Source: CAKRJP01 sp963634745 (GTDB taxonomy: Bacteria > Bacillota > Clostridia > Lachnospirales > Lachnospiraceae). Taken from it: a DNA stretch of 64,000 nt. The notes under the pieces are model-generated. The model was not told the DNA's origin and searched no databases. It saw only the letters and a list, made by a program, of their open reading frames with translations. Position numbers and translations under genes: made by a program. The stretch is from positions 62,001 through 126,000 of the forward strand of contig CAVHCX010000002.1 in NCBI GenBank assembly GCA_963634745.1, given 5' to 3'. How positions within the stretch are numbered: the stretch's first letter is position 1; each line of letters begins with the position of its first letter. Below are positions 35,259 to 43,191 of the stretch, in pieces.

Positions 35259-35528
35259 AAAAAAAGACCCGTCCCTAACTAGGGACGAGTCCTAAATACC
35301 CGTGTTACCACCCTGATTCTATATAGTCCACAAACTATAAGCACTCATTGCCTGCGTAACGTGCAGCATACGTCATTCTCTACTACTCATAAGCATCAGA
35401 TTCAAGAATGCAGTTCACGTGGGAAATTCAATTATCATCTGAACCAAAGGGAACTTACAGCCGGCGATTCCCTCTCTCTGCTGGAAAATCATAATCTAAA
35501 AACACGATCATAACCTTTTTCATCATAC
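35259..35528 (-). promoter_or_regulatory. T-box riboswitch leader of pheS-pheT-queA
   Basis: On the minus strand the leader has a Stem I region with AGAGAG and a GGGAA...TTCCC hairpin, a candidate specifier, the T-box sequence AGGGTGGTAACACGGG (about 35299-35314), and a terminator stem GGACTCGTCCC/GGGACGGGTC ending in seven T (35259-35292). The candidate specifier is UUC (35423-35425) in the context GAAT-TTC, matching tRNA-Phe. The UGGU of the T-box fits the ACCA end of tRNA-Phe. Uncharged tRNA would stabilise the antiterminator. The specifier assignment is by pattern only. Confidence 0.92.
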
Positions 35529-35535
35529 GACAATA

Positions 35536-35563
35536 ATTCTATCATAAGAAGAAAATATGTCAA
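35536..35563 (-). promoter_or_regulatory. Promoter of the T-box leader
   Basis: Minus-strand TTGACA (35558-35563) and TAGAAT (35536-35541) are 16 bases apart and lie just upstream of the T-box leader. Confidence 0.7.
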
Positions 35564-35583
35564 GACATTTTCCTGCAGATGCC

Positions 35584-35930
35584 GGCTTTGTTATGTAGGT
35601 CGTCAAGGGACGTACTGCGGGGGTGGGAACTGTCGCAAAAACACGCTGCGCTTCCTACTCGCTGCAGCCGGCTGGTTCGCGAAGACTGCCGCAAACTCGC
35701 GCTGCGCGCTCACTCCGGGCTTACGCCCTCCGGCCCTTCGGGCACAATGCTCTCGTCTTCGCTGCCGGCTACAGCTCCTGACGGAAGCTCCGCTATCGTT
35801 TTTGCGACAGTTCCCACCCCCGCAGTACTGATACTTGATGCTACATAACAAAAAAATACCAGCGGAAATTGTTGCGGAGGCGTCGTTATCGCCTTTAATG
35901 ACATGTCTGCACACCTACAGTATACCCCCT
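35584..35930. repeat. Palindromic repeat element, copy A
   Basis: A GC-rich ~347-base element recurs in inverted orientation at 36107-36456. Its first ~270 bases are an imperfect palindrome: the outer arm GTTATGTAG...GTACTGCGGGGGTGGGAACTGTCGCAAAAAC at 35590-35642 is mirrored at 35798-35849. The core carries GCGCTGCGCGCTC and a CGGCCCTTCGGGC hairpin. A third diverged arm follows (about 35870-35925). It contains no transposase and no convincing gene; the reading frames through it exist in both orientations because of the symmetry. Confidence 0.85.
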
Positions 35931-35943
35931 GATCTCGAATAAC

Positions 35944-35975
35944 AAAAATCCCAAGTCCATTTAGGGACCTGGGAT
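35944..35975 (-). terminator. Terminator between the two repeat copies
   Basis: On the minus strand ATCCCAGGTCC pairs with GGACTTGGGAT around a six-base loop and is followed by TTTTTG. It lies 15 bases past the stop of the 32-codon reading frame at 35990-36088, and could also end read-through from ptsH. Confidence 0.75.
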
Positions 35976-35989
35976 CATTGAACCGGGAA

Positions 35990-36088
35990 TCATTTTTTGA
36001 AATCACCTGAGCCTAAGCTGCCAGTATTATCTTCTTCACTAGCTTCTCCTCTCAAACAAACGTCCAAACAAGAAGGACTTCCCTGCAT
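35990..36088 (-). CDS. Possible 32-residue peptide between the repeat copies
   Basis: A short frame begins MQGSPSCLDVCLRGEASEED and ends in two Lys residues. It has two Cys residues and an acidic middle. It lies in the ~176 bases between the two inverted repeat copies and is followed by a good terminator. The ribosome binding site is only AAAAGAAG. The frame is open further upstream through the repeat, so the true start is uncertain and it may not be translated. Confidence 0.3.
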   Translation of the reverse strand: MQGSPSCLDVCLRGEASEEDNTGSLGSGDFKK

Positions 36089-36106
36089 TGCAACTTCTTT
36101 TACATA

Positions 36107-36456
36107 CGGGTTAATACTGCAGATGCGGAATATGTCACAAAGACGATAGCGCTGCCTCCGCAACAAATTCCATCGGCCATATTTAACATGCAGCATCAAG
36201 TATACAGTACTGCAGGGGTGGGATATGTCACAAAAACAATTGCCTTGCTTCCGTAAGGAGCTGCAAGCCGGCAGCGAAGACGAGAGCATTGTGCCCGAAG
36301 GGCCGAAGGGCGTAAGCCCTGAGTGAGCGCGCAGCGCGAGTTTGCGGTAGTCTTCGCGAATCAGCCGGATTGCAGCGAGTAGGAAGCAAGGCATGTTTTT
36401 GGGACATATCCCACCCCTGCAGTACGTCCCTTGACGACCTACATGACAAAGCCAAC
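36107..36456. repeat. Palindromic repeat element, copy B (inverted relative to A)
   Basis: This is the reverse-complement counterpart of copy A and abuts the ptsH stop codon. The core (GTTTGCGG, GCGCGCAGCGCGAG, the GCCCGAAGGGCCGAAGGGC segment) is nearly identical to A. In the arms, both strands differ from A in a matching way: GGGGTGGGATATGTC with GACATATCCCACCCC here, GGGGTGGGAACTGTC with GACAGTTCCCACCCC in A. Such paired changes preserve the stem. Confidence 0.85.
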
Positions 36457-36457
36457 T

Positions 36458-36715
36458 CTAAAGGTTGCTCTCAAACGCTGCCTTCAATGCTGCTATTGCC
36501 TCATCCTCATCAGGTCCTTCCGCTGTTACTGTTACGGTCTCTCCCTGCTTTACTCCAAGAGACATAAGCATCATAACCTGGGTCAGTTTCTTTGTATTTC
36601 CATCTTTTGTAAGGGTACACTCAGAAGTAAATTTCTTTGCTTCTTTCGCAAGTAAGCCTGCCGGTCTTGCGTGAATTCCCAACTCATCCTTAATTGTGTA
36701 GTCAAATGTCTTCAT
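36458..36715 (-). CDS. ptsH: Phosphocarrier protein HPr with Gln at position 46
   Basis: The 85-residue HPr carries phosphate from enzyme I to PTS EIIA domains. The active-site His15 is in GIHARPAG, and VMMLMSLGVKQGETVTV is the usual second signature. At position 46, the Ser that HPr kinase phosphorylates in Bacillus-type HPr, this protein has Gln (KKLTQVMMLMSLG). It could therefore run PTS transport without that control step. AAAGGAG precedes the start. It is the third gene behind ptsG and glcT; no ptsI or hprK is in the window. Confidence 0.93.
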   Translation of the reverse strand: MKTFDYTIKDELGIHARPAGLLAKEAKKFTSECTLTKDGNTKKLTQVMMLMSLGVKQGETVTVTAEGPDEDEAIAALKAAFESNL

Positions 36716-36793
36716 AGTATCAATCTCCTTTGTATATATATTTATTGCCAGATATCCCGAAAATCCGGAAGTATCTCAAACAATCCAAATGAA

Positions 36794-37633
36794 TCACTCA
36801 TTGGTCTCTGCTTCAATCAGCCGTTCCAAATGCATGGCAAGATATCCGATTTCTACATCCGGGATCGGTAGCTTCAAGCTTCGTTTCATCTCTCTTAAGA
36901 TCCGCTCAGCCGAAAGATAGGCCCCGGGAAATTTCACAGACATATAATCATTGATATTCATCTTAAGCTTCTCACCATTTAAGGCCCTTGCCAGCATATA
37001 GCGGACATGATTCATGAGACGATTGTATCCCAGGGAAAGTACATCTATGGAGCGGCCGGTCTCCTGCTCCACCAGGGAAATACATTCCCTTACGGTTCTT
37101 GCAATCTCCATAGCCTGGGATACATTTTCATCCATAATAGCTGCATGAACATGGAGGGCGAGATATCCGATTTCATGTTCGTCGATAGCCAGGGAAAGTT
37201 TTTCATCCAAAAGCTCCTTGACACAGGAGGCCACCTTATACTCCTTGTAGAACATGACCCGTATATCCTCTGTGAGTGGATTACTAATGTGTTCTCCGTG
37301 CTGCATGCGTCGAATTGCAAAATCCAGGTGGTCTGCCATGGAAAAGAGGATGGACCGGTCCACCTTCCCAAACTCCTGCTCCCCACGGTTTAAGACCTCG
37401 TTGGCAAGCTCCAGACAAATAGGTGAAACCGTTGTTACAATATCCTTTGCATTCCCGCGATCTGTAAGCTCCCGCAAAGAATATACCTTTGAATCCTCAG
37501 GAATCTCTATGGCCTGTCCGGCCTTTTTCCCAAAAGTCACTCCTTTTCCCATAACCAGGCATTCCTGATTTTTGTCACCTGCAATTCCTATAAAAGAATT
37601 ATGATTTAAAATTCTCTCAATTCTGTACAGCAT
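36794..37633 (-). CDS. glcT: PTS-controlled transcription antiterminator, GlcT/LicT family
   Basis: The 279-residue protein has an N-terminal RNA-binding CAT domain (residues 1-58, starting YRIERILNHNS with GKGVTFGKKAG). Two PTS regulation domains follow: PRD1 (about 65-170, with SMADHLDFAIRR and EIGYLALHVHAA) and PRD2 (about 175-279, with DVEIGYLAMHLERL). When active it binds a hairpin in the ptsG leader and prevents termination. Position between ptsG and ptsH favours a GlcT role, although LicT-type sugars cannot be excluded by sequence reading alone. Confidence 0.9.
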   Translation of the reverse strand: MLYRIERILNHNSFIGIAGDKNQECLVMGKGVTFGKKAGQAIEIPEDSKVYSLRELTDRGNAKDIVTTVSPICLELANEVLNRGEQEFGKVDRSILFSMADHLDFAIRRMQHGEHISNPLTEDIRVMFYKEYKVASCVKELLDEKLSLAIDEHEIGYLALHVHAAIMDENVSQAMEIARTVRECISLVEQETGRSIDVLSLGYNRLMNHVRYMLARALNGEKLKMNINDYMSVKFPGAYLSAERILREMKRSLKLPIPDVEIGYLAMHLERLIEAETNE

Positions 37634-37654
37634 ACTTTCCCCCTGCCGGCAATT

Positions 37655-39823
37655 TTATTCCAGGATCTCCACCTCAAAGAGGGGCTCTCCCGCCTCTATA
37701 TTGCCTTCTCTCAACAAATGAATTCTTTGATTATCCTCTAGCTCTGTACAAAGAACCGGTGAAGCAACCGATGGAGCATGGGTCTTTAAGTAGTCCAAGT
37801 TAAGTTTCAGCATGGGCTCTCCCTTCTTCACCTTCTGTCCGCTCTCTACCAAGGCTTCAAATCCTTCACCATTTAATTTTACAGTATCAATTCCCATATG
37901 GATCAAAAGACTGATCCCGGAATCTGTGATAAATCCAATTGCATGCTTTGTATCAAATACAAAGGCTACCTCTCCGTCTTCCGGCGCTTTTACATAAGGA
38001 TCCTCTGGAGTTACCACTGCCCCGTCTCCCATCATTCTTTCTGCAAATGCCTCATCAGGAGTGGTTGATAAATCTGCAGCCAAACCTGTGATAGGACTGC
38101 TGATCACAATCCGGTCTACAACTTTTTTCTCAGCCTCCGGCGCTTCCTTTTTTTCTTCTGGCAGAGCACCCTCTTCTTCCTTAGTCTCCAGGGTATCCGG
38201 AGCGCCCTCAAGATAATCCTCTAAATTTGCCTTAATAACAGTCACATTCGGTCCATAAATCACCTGGACGCCCTGACCTCTGTGAACCACGCCGGAAGCT
38301 CCGGTAGATTTTAACAAAGCATCATTTACAAGATCTGCATTATGTACGCTGCAGCGAAGGCGGGTAGCGCAGCAGTCTACATCTGAAATATTTTTCTTTC
38401 CTCCCAAGCCCCTGGTAATGGCCTCACTCAAAGGATCCGCACTCGCAGAAACCTCCTCACTCTTTCCGGCCTCTTTTCTTGCATTGACATCTGCCTTGGT
38501 ATAAAGCTTGGTTTCCACATCATCGTCCTCACGTCCAGGCGTCTTAAAGTCAAATTTAAGAATCATAAACTTGAAAATGAAATAATATAGGAAGAAGTAA
38601 ATAATTCCCACAGGGATCACTCGCATCCAGCTGGTTTTTTCATTTCCCTGCAAAATACCAAAGAGGAAGAAATCAAGGAAGCCGCCGGAAAAGGTAAGTC
38701 CTACCGCGATATTTAAGATATGGGCAATCATATAAGCACTACCTGCTAATACGACCTGTACAGCAAAGAGGGCCGGTGCCACAAAAAGGAAGGAAAATTC
38801 CAAAGGCTCTGTAATACCTGTAGCCATACAAGCCAAGGCAGCAGATAAAAGCAATCCGCCCGCAGCCTTCTTTTTCTCAGGCTTAGCACACTGGTACATG
38901 GCCAGGGCTGCTCCCGGAAGTCCGAAGATCATGAAAATAAACTCACCGGAAAAATATCTGGTGGCATCTGCACTAAAGTGGGCAACATTTGCAGAGTCCG
39001 CTAACTGGGCAAAGAAAATATTCTGACCTCCCTGCACGGTCTGGCCTGCCACTTCCATGGTGCCTCCAACTGCTGTCTGCCAGAATGGCATGTAGAATAC
39101 GTGATGAAGGCCAAATGGAATCAGGGCCCGTTTGATGAGTCCGAAGATCAAGGTTCCCACATATCCGGATCCTGTAACAAGACCTCCCAAGGCATAAATA
39201 CCATTCTGAACCACCGGCCATACAAAGTACATGGCAACTCCCACGAACATGTAAACCACAGTGGAAATAATCGGTACAAAGCGGGTTCCTCCAAAGAAGG
39301 CAAGGGCTGCCGGGAACTGGATCTTGTAGAAGCGATTATGAAGGGCAGCAACTCCAAGTCCTACGATAATACCTCCGAATACACCCATCTGCAGGGATTG
39401 GATTCCGCATACAGAAGTAATGGTTCCCTCCAGCACATGGTCTGCGATCTCACCATTTGCCAAGATATCTCCTGTTACGCTCAACATGGCATTAATGGCT
39501 GTATTCATAACGAAGAAGGCAATGACTGAGGCCAAGGCCGCTACTTCCTTCTCCTTCTTTGCCATACCAATGGCAACACCGATTGCAAAGATCAAGGGCA
39601 GGTTATCAAAAACAGCACTTCCCACGCTGTTCATAATAACTAAGAGGGAGTGAAGAAGGGTTCCCTCTCCCAAGATGCCTGTCAGTCCATAGGTTTCAAT
39701 GGTTGTAGCGTTGGTAAATGAACTTCCGATTCCAAGCAAAAGACCTGCTACCGGAAGGATTGCAATGGGAAGCATAAAGCTTCGTCCTACACGCTGCAAA
39801 ACGCTAAAAATTTTGTCTTTCAT
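37655..39823 (-). CDS. ptsG: Glucose-type PTS transporter EIICBA
   Basis: The 722-residue protein combines three domains. Residues ~1-425 are the membrane EIIC, with GTRFVPIIS, PFGLHHVFYMPFW and GITEPLEFSFLF. EIIB (about 460-545) has the phospho-Cys in DVDCCATRLRC. A Glu/Ala-rich linker leads to EIIA (about 570-722), with the phospho-His in LLIHMGIDTVKL. The domain order and EIIC motifs fit the glucose/GlcNAc family, with glucose most likely given GlcT next door. Confidence 0.93.
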   Translation of the reverse strand: MKDKIFSVLQRVGRSFMLPIAILPVAGLLLGIGSSFTNATTIETYGLTGILGEGTLLHSLLVIMNSVGSAVFDNLPLIFAIGVAIGMAKKEKEVAALASVIAFFVMNTAINAMLSVTGDILANGEIADHVLEGTITSVCGIQSLQMGVFGGIIVGLGVAALHNRFYKIQFPAALAFFGGTRFVPIISTVVYMFVGVAMYFVWPVVQNGIYALGGLVTGSGYVGTLIFGLIKRALIPFGLHHVFYMPFWQTAVGGTMEVAGQTVQGGQNIFFAQLADSANVAHFSADATRYFSGEFIFMIFGLPGAALAMYQCAKPEKKKAAGGLLLSAALACMATGITEPLEFSFLFVAPALFAVQVVLAGSAYMIAHILNIAVGLTFSGGFLDFFLFGILQGNEKTSWMRVIPVGIIYFFLYYFIFKFMILKFDFKTPGREDDDVETKLYTKADVNARKEAGKSEEVSASADPLSEAITRGLGGKKNISDVDCCATRLRCSVHNADLVNDALLKSTGASGVVHRGQGVQVIYGPNVTVIKANLEDYLEGAPDTLETKEEEGALPEEKKEAPEAEKKVVDRIVISSPITGLAADLSTTPDEAFAERMMGDGAVVTPEDPYVKAPEDGEVAFVFDTKHAIGFITDSGISLLIHMGIDTVKLNGEGFEALVESGQKVKKGEPMLKLNLDYLKTHAPSVASPVLCTELEDNQRIHLLREGNIEAGEPLFEVEILE

Positions 39824-39897
39824 GTGTCTTACTCCTTTTCTTTTTTCCTGTTATGCATGAAGACCTTCCTCCGCTAGCAGCTACCGGCTTCCTGTAA

Positions 39898-39975
39898 CAA
39901 AAAAAGGGCATTAACATACATAAACACACATTGTTATGTATAGTTAATGCCTCCTAAAATCGAGTAACACACTAT
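39898..39975 (-). promoter_or_regulatory. ptsG leader: antiterminator target and terminator
   Basis: On the minus strand a strong stem, GGCATTAAC...GTTAATGCC with inner ATACATAA/TTATGTAT (39906-39951), ends in seven T, 75 bases before ptsG. The sequence just before it, TGTTACTCGATTTTAGGAGGCATTAAC, overlaps the stem's left arm and resembles the RNA antiterminator targets of BglG/GlcT proteins. Binding by the adjacent GlcT would block the terminator. Confidence 0.8.
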
Positions 39976-39985
39976 ATCTGCCATG

Positions 39986-40015
39986 ACTATAGCACGGTCA
40001 ACTTATAATTGTCAA
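39986..40015 (-). promoter_or_regulatory. ptsG promoter
   Basis: Minus-strand TTGACA (40010-40015) and TATAGT (39986-39991) are 18 bases apart, just ahead of the antiterminator leader. Confidence 0.75.
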
Positions 40016-40030
40016 GGGCGAAAATTTCGC

Positions 40031-40891
40031 TTATTCTTCTTCCGCAGTGTCCTCTTCCTTGGATTCGTAGGCCAAAAACATCTGCTCCATGCGGACATTC
40101 ACTTCTCCTCCCAAAAGAATACAGTACATACAAAAATACATCCACAAAAGAACCAGGATGATGGTGGTAAGACTTCCATACATAGTTGAAAAGCCTGTAA
40201 AAATATCCAAATAAACAGAGAAGATCCAGGATACTGCCATCCATCCGATGGTAGCAAAAACCGCTCCCGGGATCTGACTTAAAAATTTACACTTCCTGTT
40301 GGGAAGGAACTTGTATACGATTAAGGTAAAAAAGATCATAATCACTGAGGTGATCATAGACCGCATCCCCAGGATCTTGCGATAAACATCTGCCACAAAG
40401 GGAAGGTATTTTCCAATAAATACATCTAAGGTATTACCGAAGACTGCAAGGACCAAGAGGACAATAATTACCATCAGCATCATTACCGTATATAAGGTAG
40501 CTCGGATCCTAAGGATCACATAGTTACGAGTCTCCACACAGCTATATACATTATTAAGACCCGTTGCCAAGGCCAAGACCCCTTTTCCCGCAGCCCACAA
40601 GGTCACTAGTAAGGTCAAAGGCACCATAGCTAAGGACTGACTATAGACCTGATTCACAATGGAAGTGATCAGGGAAGTAACTGTGGAGGGAAATAGCTGT
40701 ATCACCGCTGTCATTATATCTGCCTTGGTAAGGGGTGTATACTTCACCATGGTAAGAAGGAGCAAAATAATAGGAAACAGAGACAAGAGCAAAAAGTAAG
40801 AGGTCTGTGCTGCATATGCTGCCACATGATGGCTGGAGATCCCGGATGTAATATCCGTGATCTGATCATATAATTTTCTAATTTTATTCAT
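40031..40891 (-). CDS. YihY/BrkB-family inner membrane protein
   Basis: The 286-residue membrane protein has about six helices and the YihY (UPF0761) layout. It shows HHVAAYAAQTSYFLLLSLFPIILL early, WAAGKGVLALATGLNNVY, YKFLPNRKCKF and IPGAVFATIGWMAVSWIFSVYL, then an acidic cytoplasmic tail. The family was once annotated as ribonuclease BN, which is wrong; its function is unknown. The start is the ATG after AGGAGA. Confidence 0.88.
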   Translation of the reverse strand: MNKIRKLYDQITDITSGISSHHVAAYAAQTSYFLLLSLFPIILLLLTMVKYTPLTKADIMTAVIQLFPSTVTSLITSIVNQVYSQSLAMVPLTLLVTLWAAGKGVLALATGLNNVYSCVETRNYVILRIRATLYTVMMLMVIIVLLVLAVFGNTLDVFIGKYLPFVADVYRKILGMRSMITSVIMIFFTLIVYKFLPNRKCKFLSQIPGAVFATIGWMAVSWIFSVYLDIFTGFSTMYGSLTTIILVLLWMYFCMYCILLGGEVNVRMEQMFLAYESKEEDTAEEE

Positions 40892-40996
40892 AAACTCTCC
40901 TAAACATTCGTTGCATATTTTACACAAAAACCCTACTTTTGTCTAGTTGACCTCTTGGATTTTGCCGCATACATGTAATGGGATGTCACAGTTACC

Positions 40997-41025
40997 AAAA
41001 AAAGGAGTCACCATATGGTAACTCC
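40997..41025 (-). terminator. Terminator of 6S RNA
   Basis: GGAGTTACCATATGGTGACTCC (41004-41025 on the minus strand) is a compact palindromic hairpin followed by seven T residues. Confidence 0.85.
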
Positions 41026-41035
41026 TCATATTCTT

Positions 41036-41218
41036 TCTCTAGGCCCAGGATGCCGGTTTCTGTATTTTGACTCCTAGCCTCAGCTAGGTGGGTGTCCGCA
41101 TTCGCTTTTTTGTCTTCCTCTGCGCAATGAAGGCTTGACATATTACGAAGATGTAAGAGTCCCGTTTAAAGTATTGTAGGTTCAAAATAACAGAGGTTAT
41201 CGCACATCCCAGGTGTCT
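41036..41218 (-). ncRNA. ssrS: 6S RNA
   Basis: On the minus strand this ~183-base transcript has the features of clostridial 6S RNA. They are TTTTGAACCTACAATA in the 5' arm, ACGGGACTC, ATGTCAAGCCTT, GAGGAAGAC, then CACCCACCTAGCTGAGGCTAGG and AGTCAAAATACAGAAACC in the 3' arm. The ends close as GGGATG with CATCCT. A near-ideal promoter precedes it and a terminator follows. 6S RNA mimics an open promoter and sequesters housekeeping RNA polymerase in stationary phase. Ends are estimates. Confidence 0.87.
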
Positions 41219-41224
41219 AAAAGC

Positions 41225-41253
41225 ATTATAACTCATTTACATGAAATTTACAA
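41225..41253 (-). promoter_or_regulatory. Promoter of 6S RNA
   Basis: Minus-strand TTGTAA (41248-41253) and TATAAT (41225-41230) have a 17-base spacer. The element immediately follows the stop codon of the 114-residue gene. Confidence 0.75.
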
Positions 41254-41255
41254 TT

Positions 41256-41600
41256 CTATAATATACCAAAATATTTTTTATTTATTTCGCGGATCTTCTT
41301 TGTATACCAAACCAGAGAAAGCAGGGCCAAGGCCAACATGATCCAGTAAAGGATCCCCAGTCCCCCAAATTGAGTATTACAAAGGTCTACGAGGGAATAA
41401 AGGGTCACGATGGCGCCCAGCACAAACAAGGGCACCTGGGCTTCCTTACAATACCCCTCTAAGTCCTTACATGTTTTAAGATCCACAACCTTCACCATAA
41501 CAAGGGACTGCTTGATCTTACGCTTAAATCGCATAAGAATTGCCCCGTAGAGGCAATAGAGTCCGCAGGCCAGGGTGATGATTCCTATGACATCCGTCAT
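41256..41600 (-). CDS. Small membrane protein, three predicted helices
   Basis: The 114-residue protein has hydrophobic segments near residues 3-22, 55-75 and 80-100, with basic loops (RFKRKIKQ; KKIREINKK). It resembles the small DUF3784-like membrane proteins of Firmicutes in pattern, but I cannot name a family with certainty. It is 20 bases downstream of thrC and may be cotranscribed. Confidence 0.55.
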   Translation of the reverse strand: MTDVIGIITLACGLYCLYGAILMRFKRKIKQSLVMVKVVDLKTCKDLEGYCKEAQVPLFVLGAIVTLYSLVDLCNTQFGGLGILYWIMLALALLSLVWYTKKIREINKKYFGIL

Positions 41601-41620
41601 TTTTTCTCTCCTTTTACGGT

Positions 41621-43108
41621 CTATAATCCAAGGATTGATTTTACGCTAGCTTCCATCTGGTCCACGTCACACTCCAGATTATGAAGGATATTGGCATCCA
41701 TAATGTCTTTGATGGCCTGTGGAAGGTCTACGCCTGCGGTCTTCTTTAAGGTATCCATAAGAGCCAGTTCGTCTGCATCCGCATAAGAAGGATCAATAGA
41801 AGTCATTACGCTCTTAACAAACTTGAAAGGACTTGCCGTGGAAGCAACCAGGCACTTCTTATCAAGCTTTCCTTCCTTCTTTAAGCTATCGCAAACATAG
41901 GCTGCTACTGCAGTATGGGTATCCATGACATATCCGGTCTTTTCATATACATCGTGGATCATCTGAGAAGTCTGGTCTTCAGTAGCATATCCTGCCTCGA
42001 AGTCCTCAAGTTTCTCCTTCATGCTATCCGTTACCACATACTTGCCGTCCTGCTTTAATTCCTTCATAAAGGCATTTGTCTTTTCTGAATCTTCTCCTGT
42101 GATCAAATAAATCAAACGCTCTAAGTTGCTGGAGATCAAGATATCCATAGAAGGAGATGTAGTCAAAATAAAGTCACGGTTTCTGTCGTAGGTTCCGGTC
42201 TTAAAGAAGTCAAATAATACTTTATTTTCATTGGATGCGCATACCAGCTTTTCAATCGGCACACCCATGTTCTTTGCATAATATGCCGCTAAAATATTTC
42301 CGAAATTACCGGTAGGAACTACCACATCAATCTGCTCACCCTCTGCGATCTCCTCATGAGCCAAAAGTTTTGCATAGGCATATACATAGTAAACCACCTG
42401 AGGAACCAAACGGCCGATGTTAATGGAATTTGCGGATGAAAATTGATAGCCCTTCTTTCCAAGCTCTTCTGCTAAGGCCTTGTCTTCAAACATGGCCTTC
42501 ACACCACTCTGGGCATTGTCAAAGTTTCCATGGATAGCCACTACATCTACATTGGCTCCCTTCTGAGTTACCATCTGGAGCTCCTGGACCTTGCTGACCC
42601 CGTTCTTTGGATAAAATACAATAATTCTGGTTCCCTCTACATCTGCGAAACCTGCCATTGCTGCCTTTCCGGTATCTCCGGAAGTAGCTGTGAGGATGAC
42701 GATCTCATTCTCTACCTGATTTTTCTTAGCTGAGGTTGTAAGCAAATGAGGAAGAATAGACAGGGCCATATCCTTAAAGGCAATGGTTGCTCCGTGGAAT
42801 AATTCCAAATAATAAGTGCCATCCACTTTTGCGAGAGGAGCAATCTCTTCGGTGTCAAACTTACTGTCATAGGCCTTGTTGATACAAGCTTTCAATTCCT
42901 CTTCTGTAAAATCTGTCAAAAACTGTTTCATAACCAGGTAAGCAATCTCCTGGTAGGACTTATCTTTTAATTCATCCATAGACACATCCAGGGTCGGAAG
43001 AGTCTCCGGAACAAACAATCCGCCATCCGGTGCCAATCCTGTAAGAATTGCCTGGGATGCAGTAACCTTTAACTCAGAGTTTCTGGTGCTCTTATACTGT
43101 AGATTCAT
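41621..43108 (-). CDS. thrC: Threonine synthase
   Basis: The 495-residue PLP enzyme converts O-phosphohomoserine to threonine. It has the long class I (yeast/E. coli-like) form: YKSTRNSELKVTASQAIL at the start, FHGATIAFKDMALSILP with the PLP lysine, LTATSGDTGKAAMAGF, and PTGNFGNILAAYYAKNMG for the phosphate cradle. Its leader contains an imperfect palindrome but no recognised riboswitch. No hom or thrB is adjacent. Confidence 0.96.
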   Translation of the reverse strand: MNLQYKSTRNSELKVTASQAILTGLAPDGGLFVPETLPTLDVSMDELKDKSYQEIAYLVMKQFLTDFTEEELKACINKAYDSKFDTEEIAPLAKVDGTYYLELFHGATIAFKDMALSILPHLLTTSAKKNQVENEIVILTATSGDTGKAAMAGFADVEGTRIIVFYPKNGVSKVQELQMVTQKGANVDVVAIHGNFDNAQSGVKAMFEDKALAEELGKKGYQFSSANSINIGRLVPQVVYYVYAYAKLLAHEEIAEGEQIDVVVPTGNFGNILAAYYAKNMGVPIEKLVCASNENKVLFDFFKTGTYDRNRDFILTTSPSMDILISSNLERLIYLITGEDSEKTNAFMKELKQDGKYVVTDSMKEKLEDFEAGYATEDQTSQMIHDVYEKTGYVMDTHTAVAAYVCDSLKKEGKLDKKCLVASTASPFKFVKSVMTSIDPSYADADELALMDTLKKTAGVDLPQAIKDIMDANILHNLECDVDQMEASVKSILGL

Positions 43109-43191
43109 GTTCTCTCTCGCCTTTCTTATTATACTTAGAAATCCTAAGGCTTTCCTAGAATTTCAGGTTTTCTATTTTCTAACCGTTTTTA

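Noticed and set aside
35603..35914. Apparent coding frames through the GC-rich repeats, including 35579-35848, 35710-36006 and 36228-36455
   Set aside because: They lie within the palindromic elements, exist in both orientations because of the symmetry, have no ribosome binding sites and have compositions typical of random translation of GC-rich repeats.
43125..43175. Imperfect palindrome upstream of thrC as a terminator or riboswitch
   Set aside because: The stem (about GAAATTCTAGG with CCTTAGGATTTC) has mismatches and no T-run, and no known threonine leader features such as runs of Thr/Ile codons were seen.
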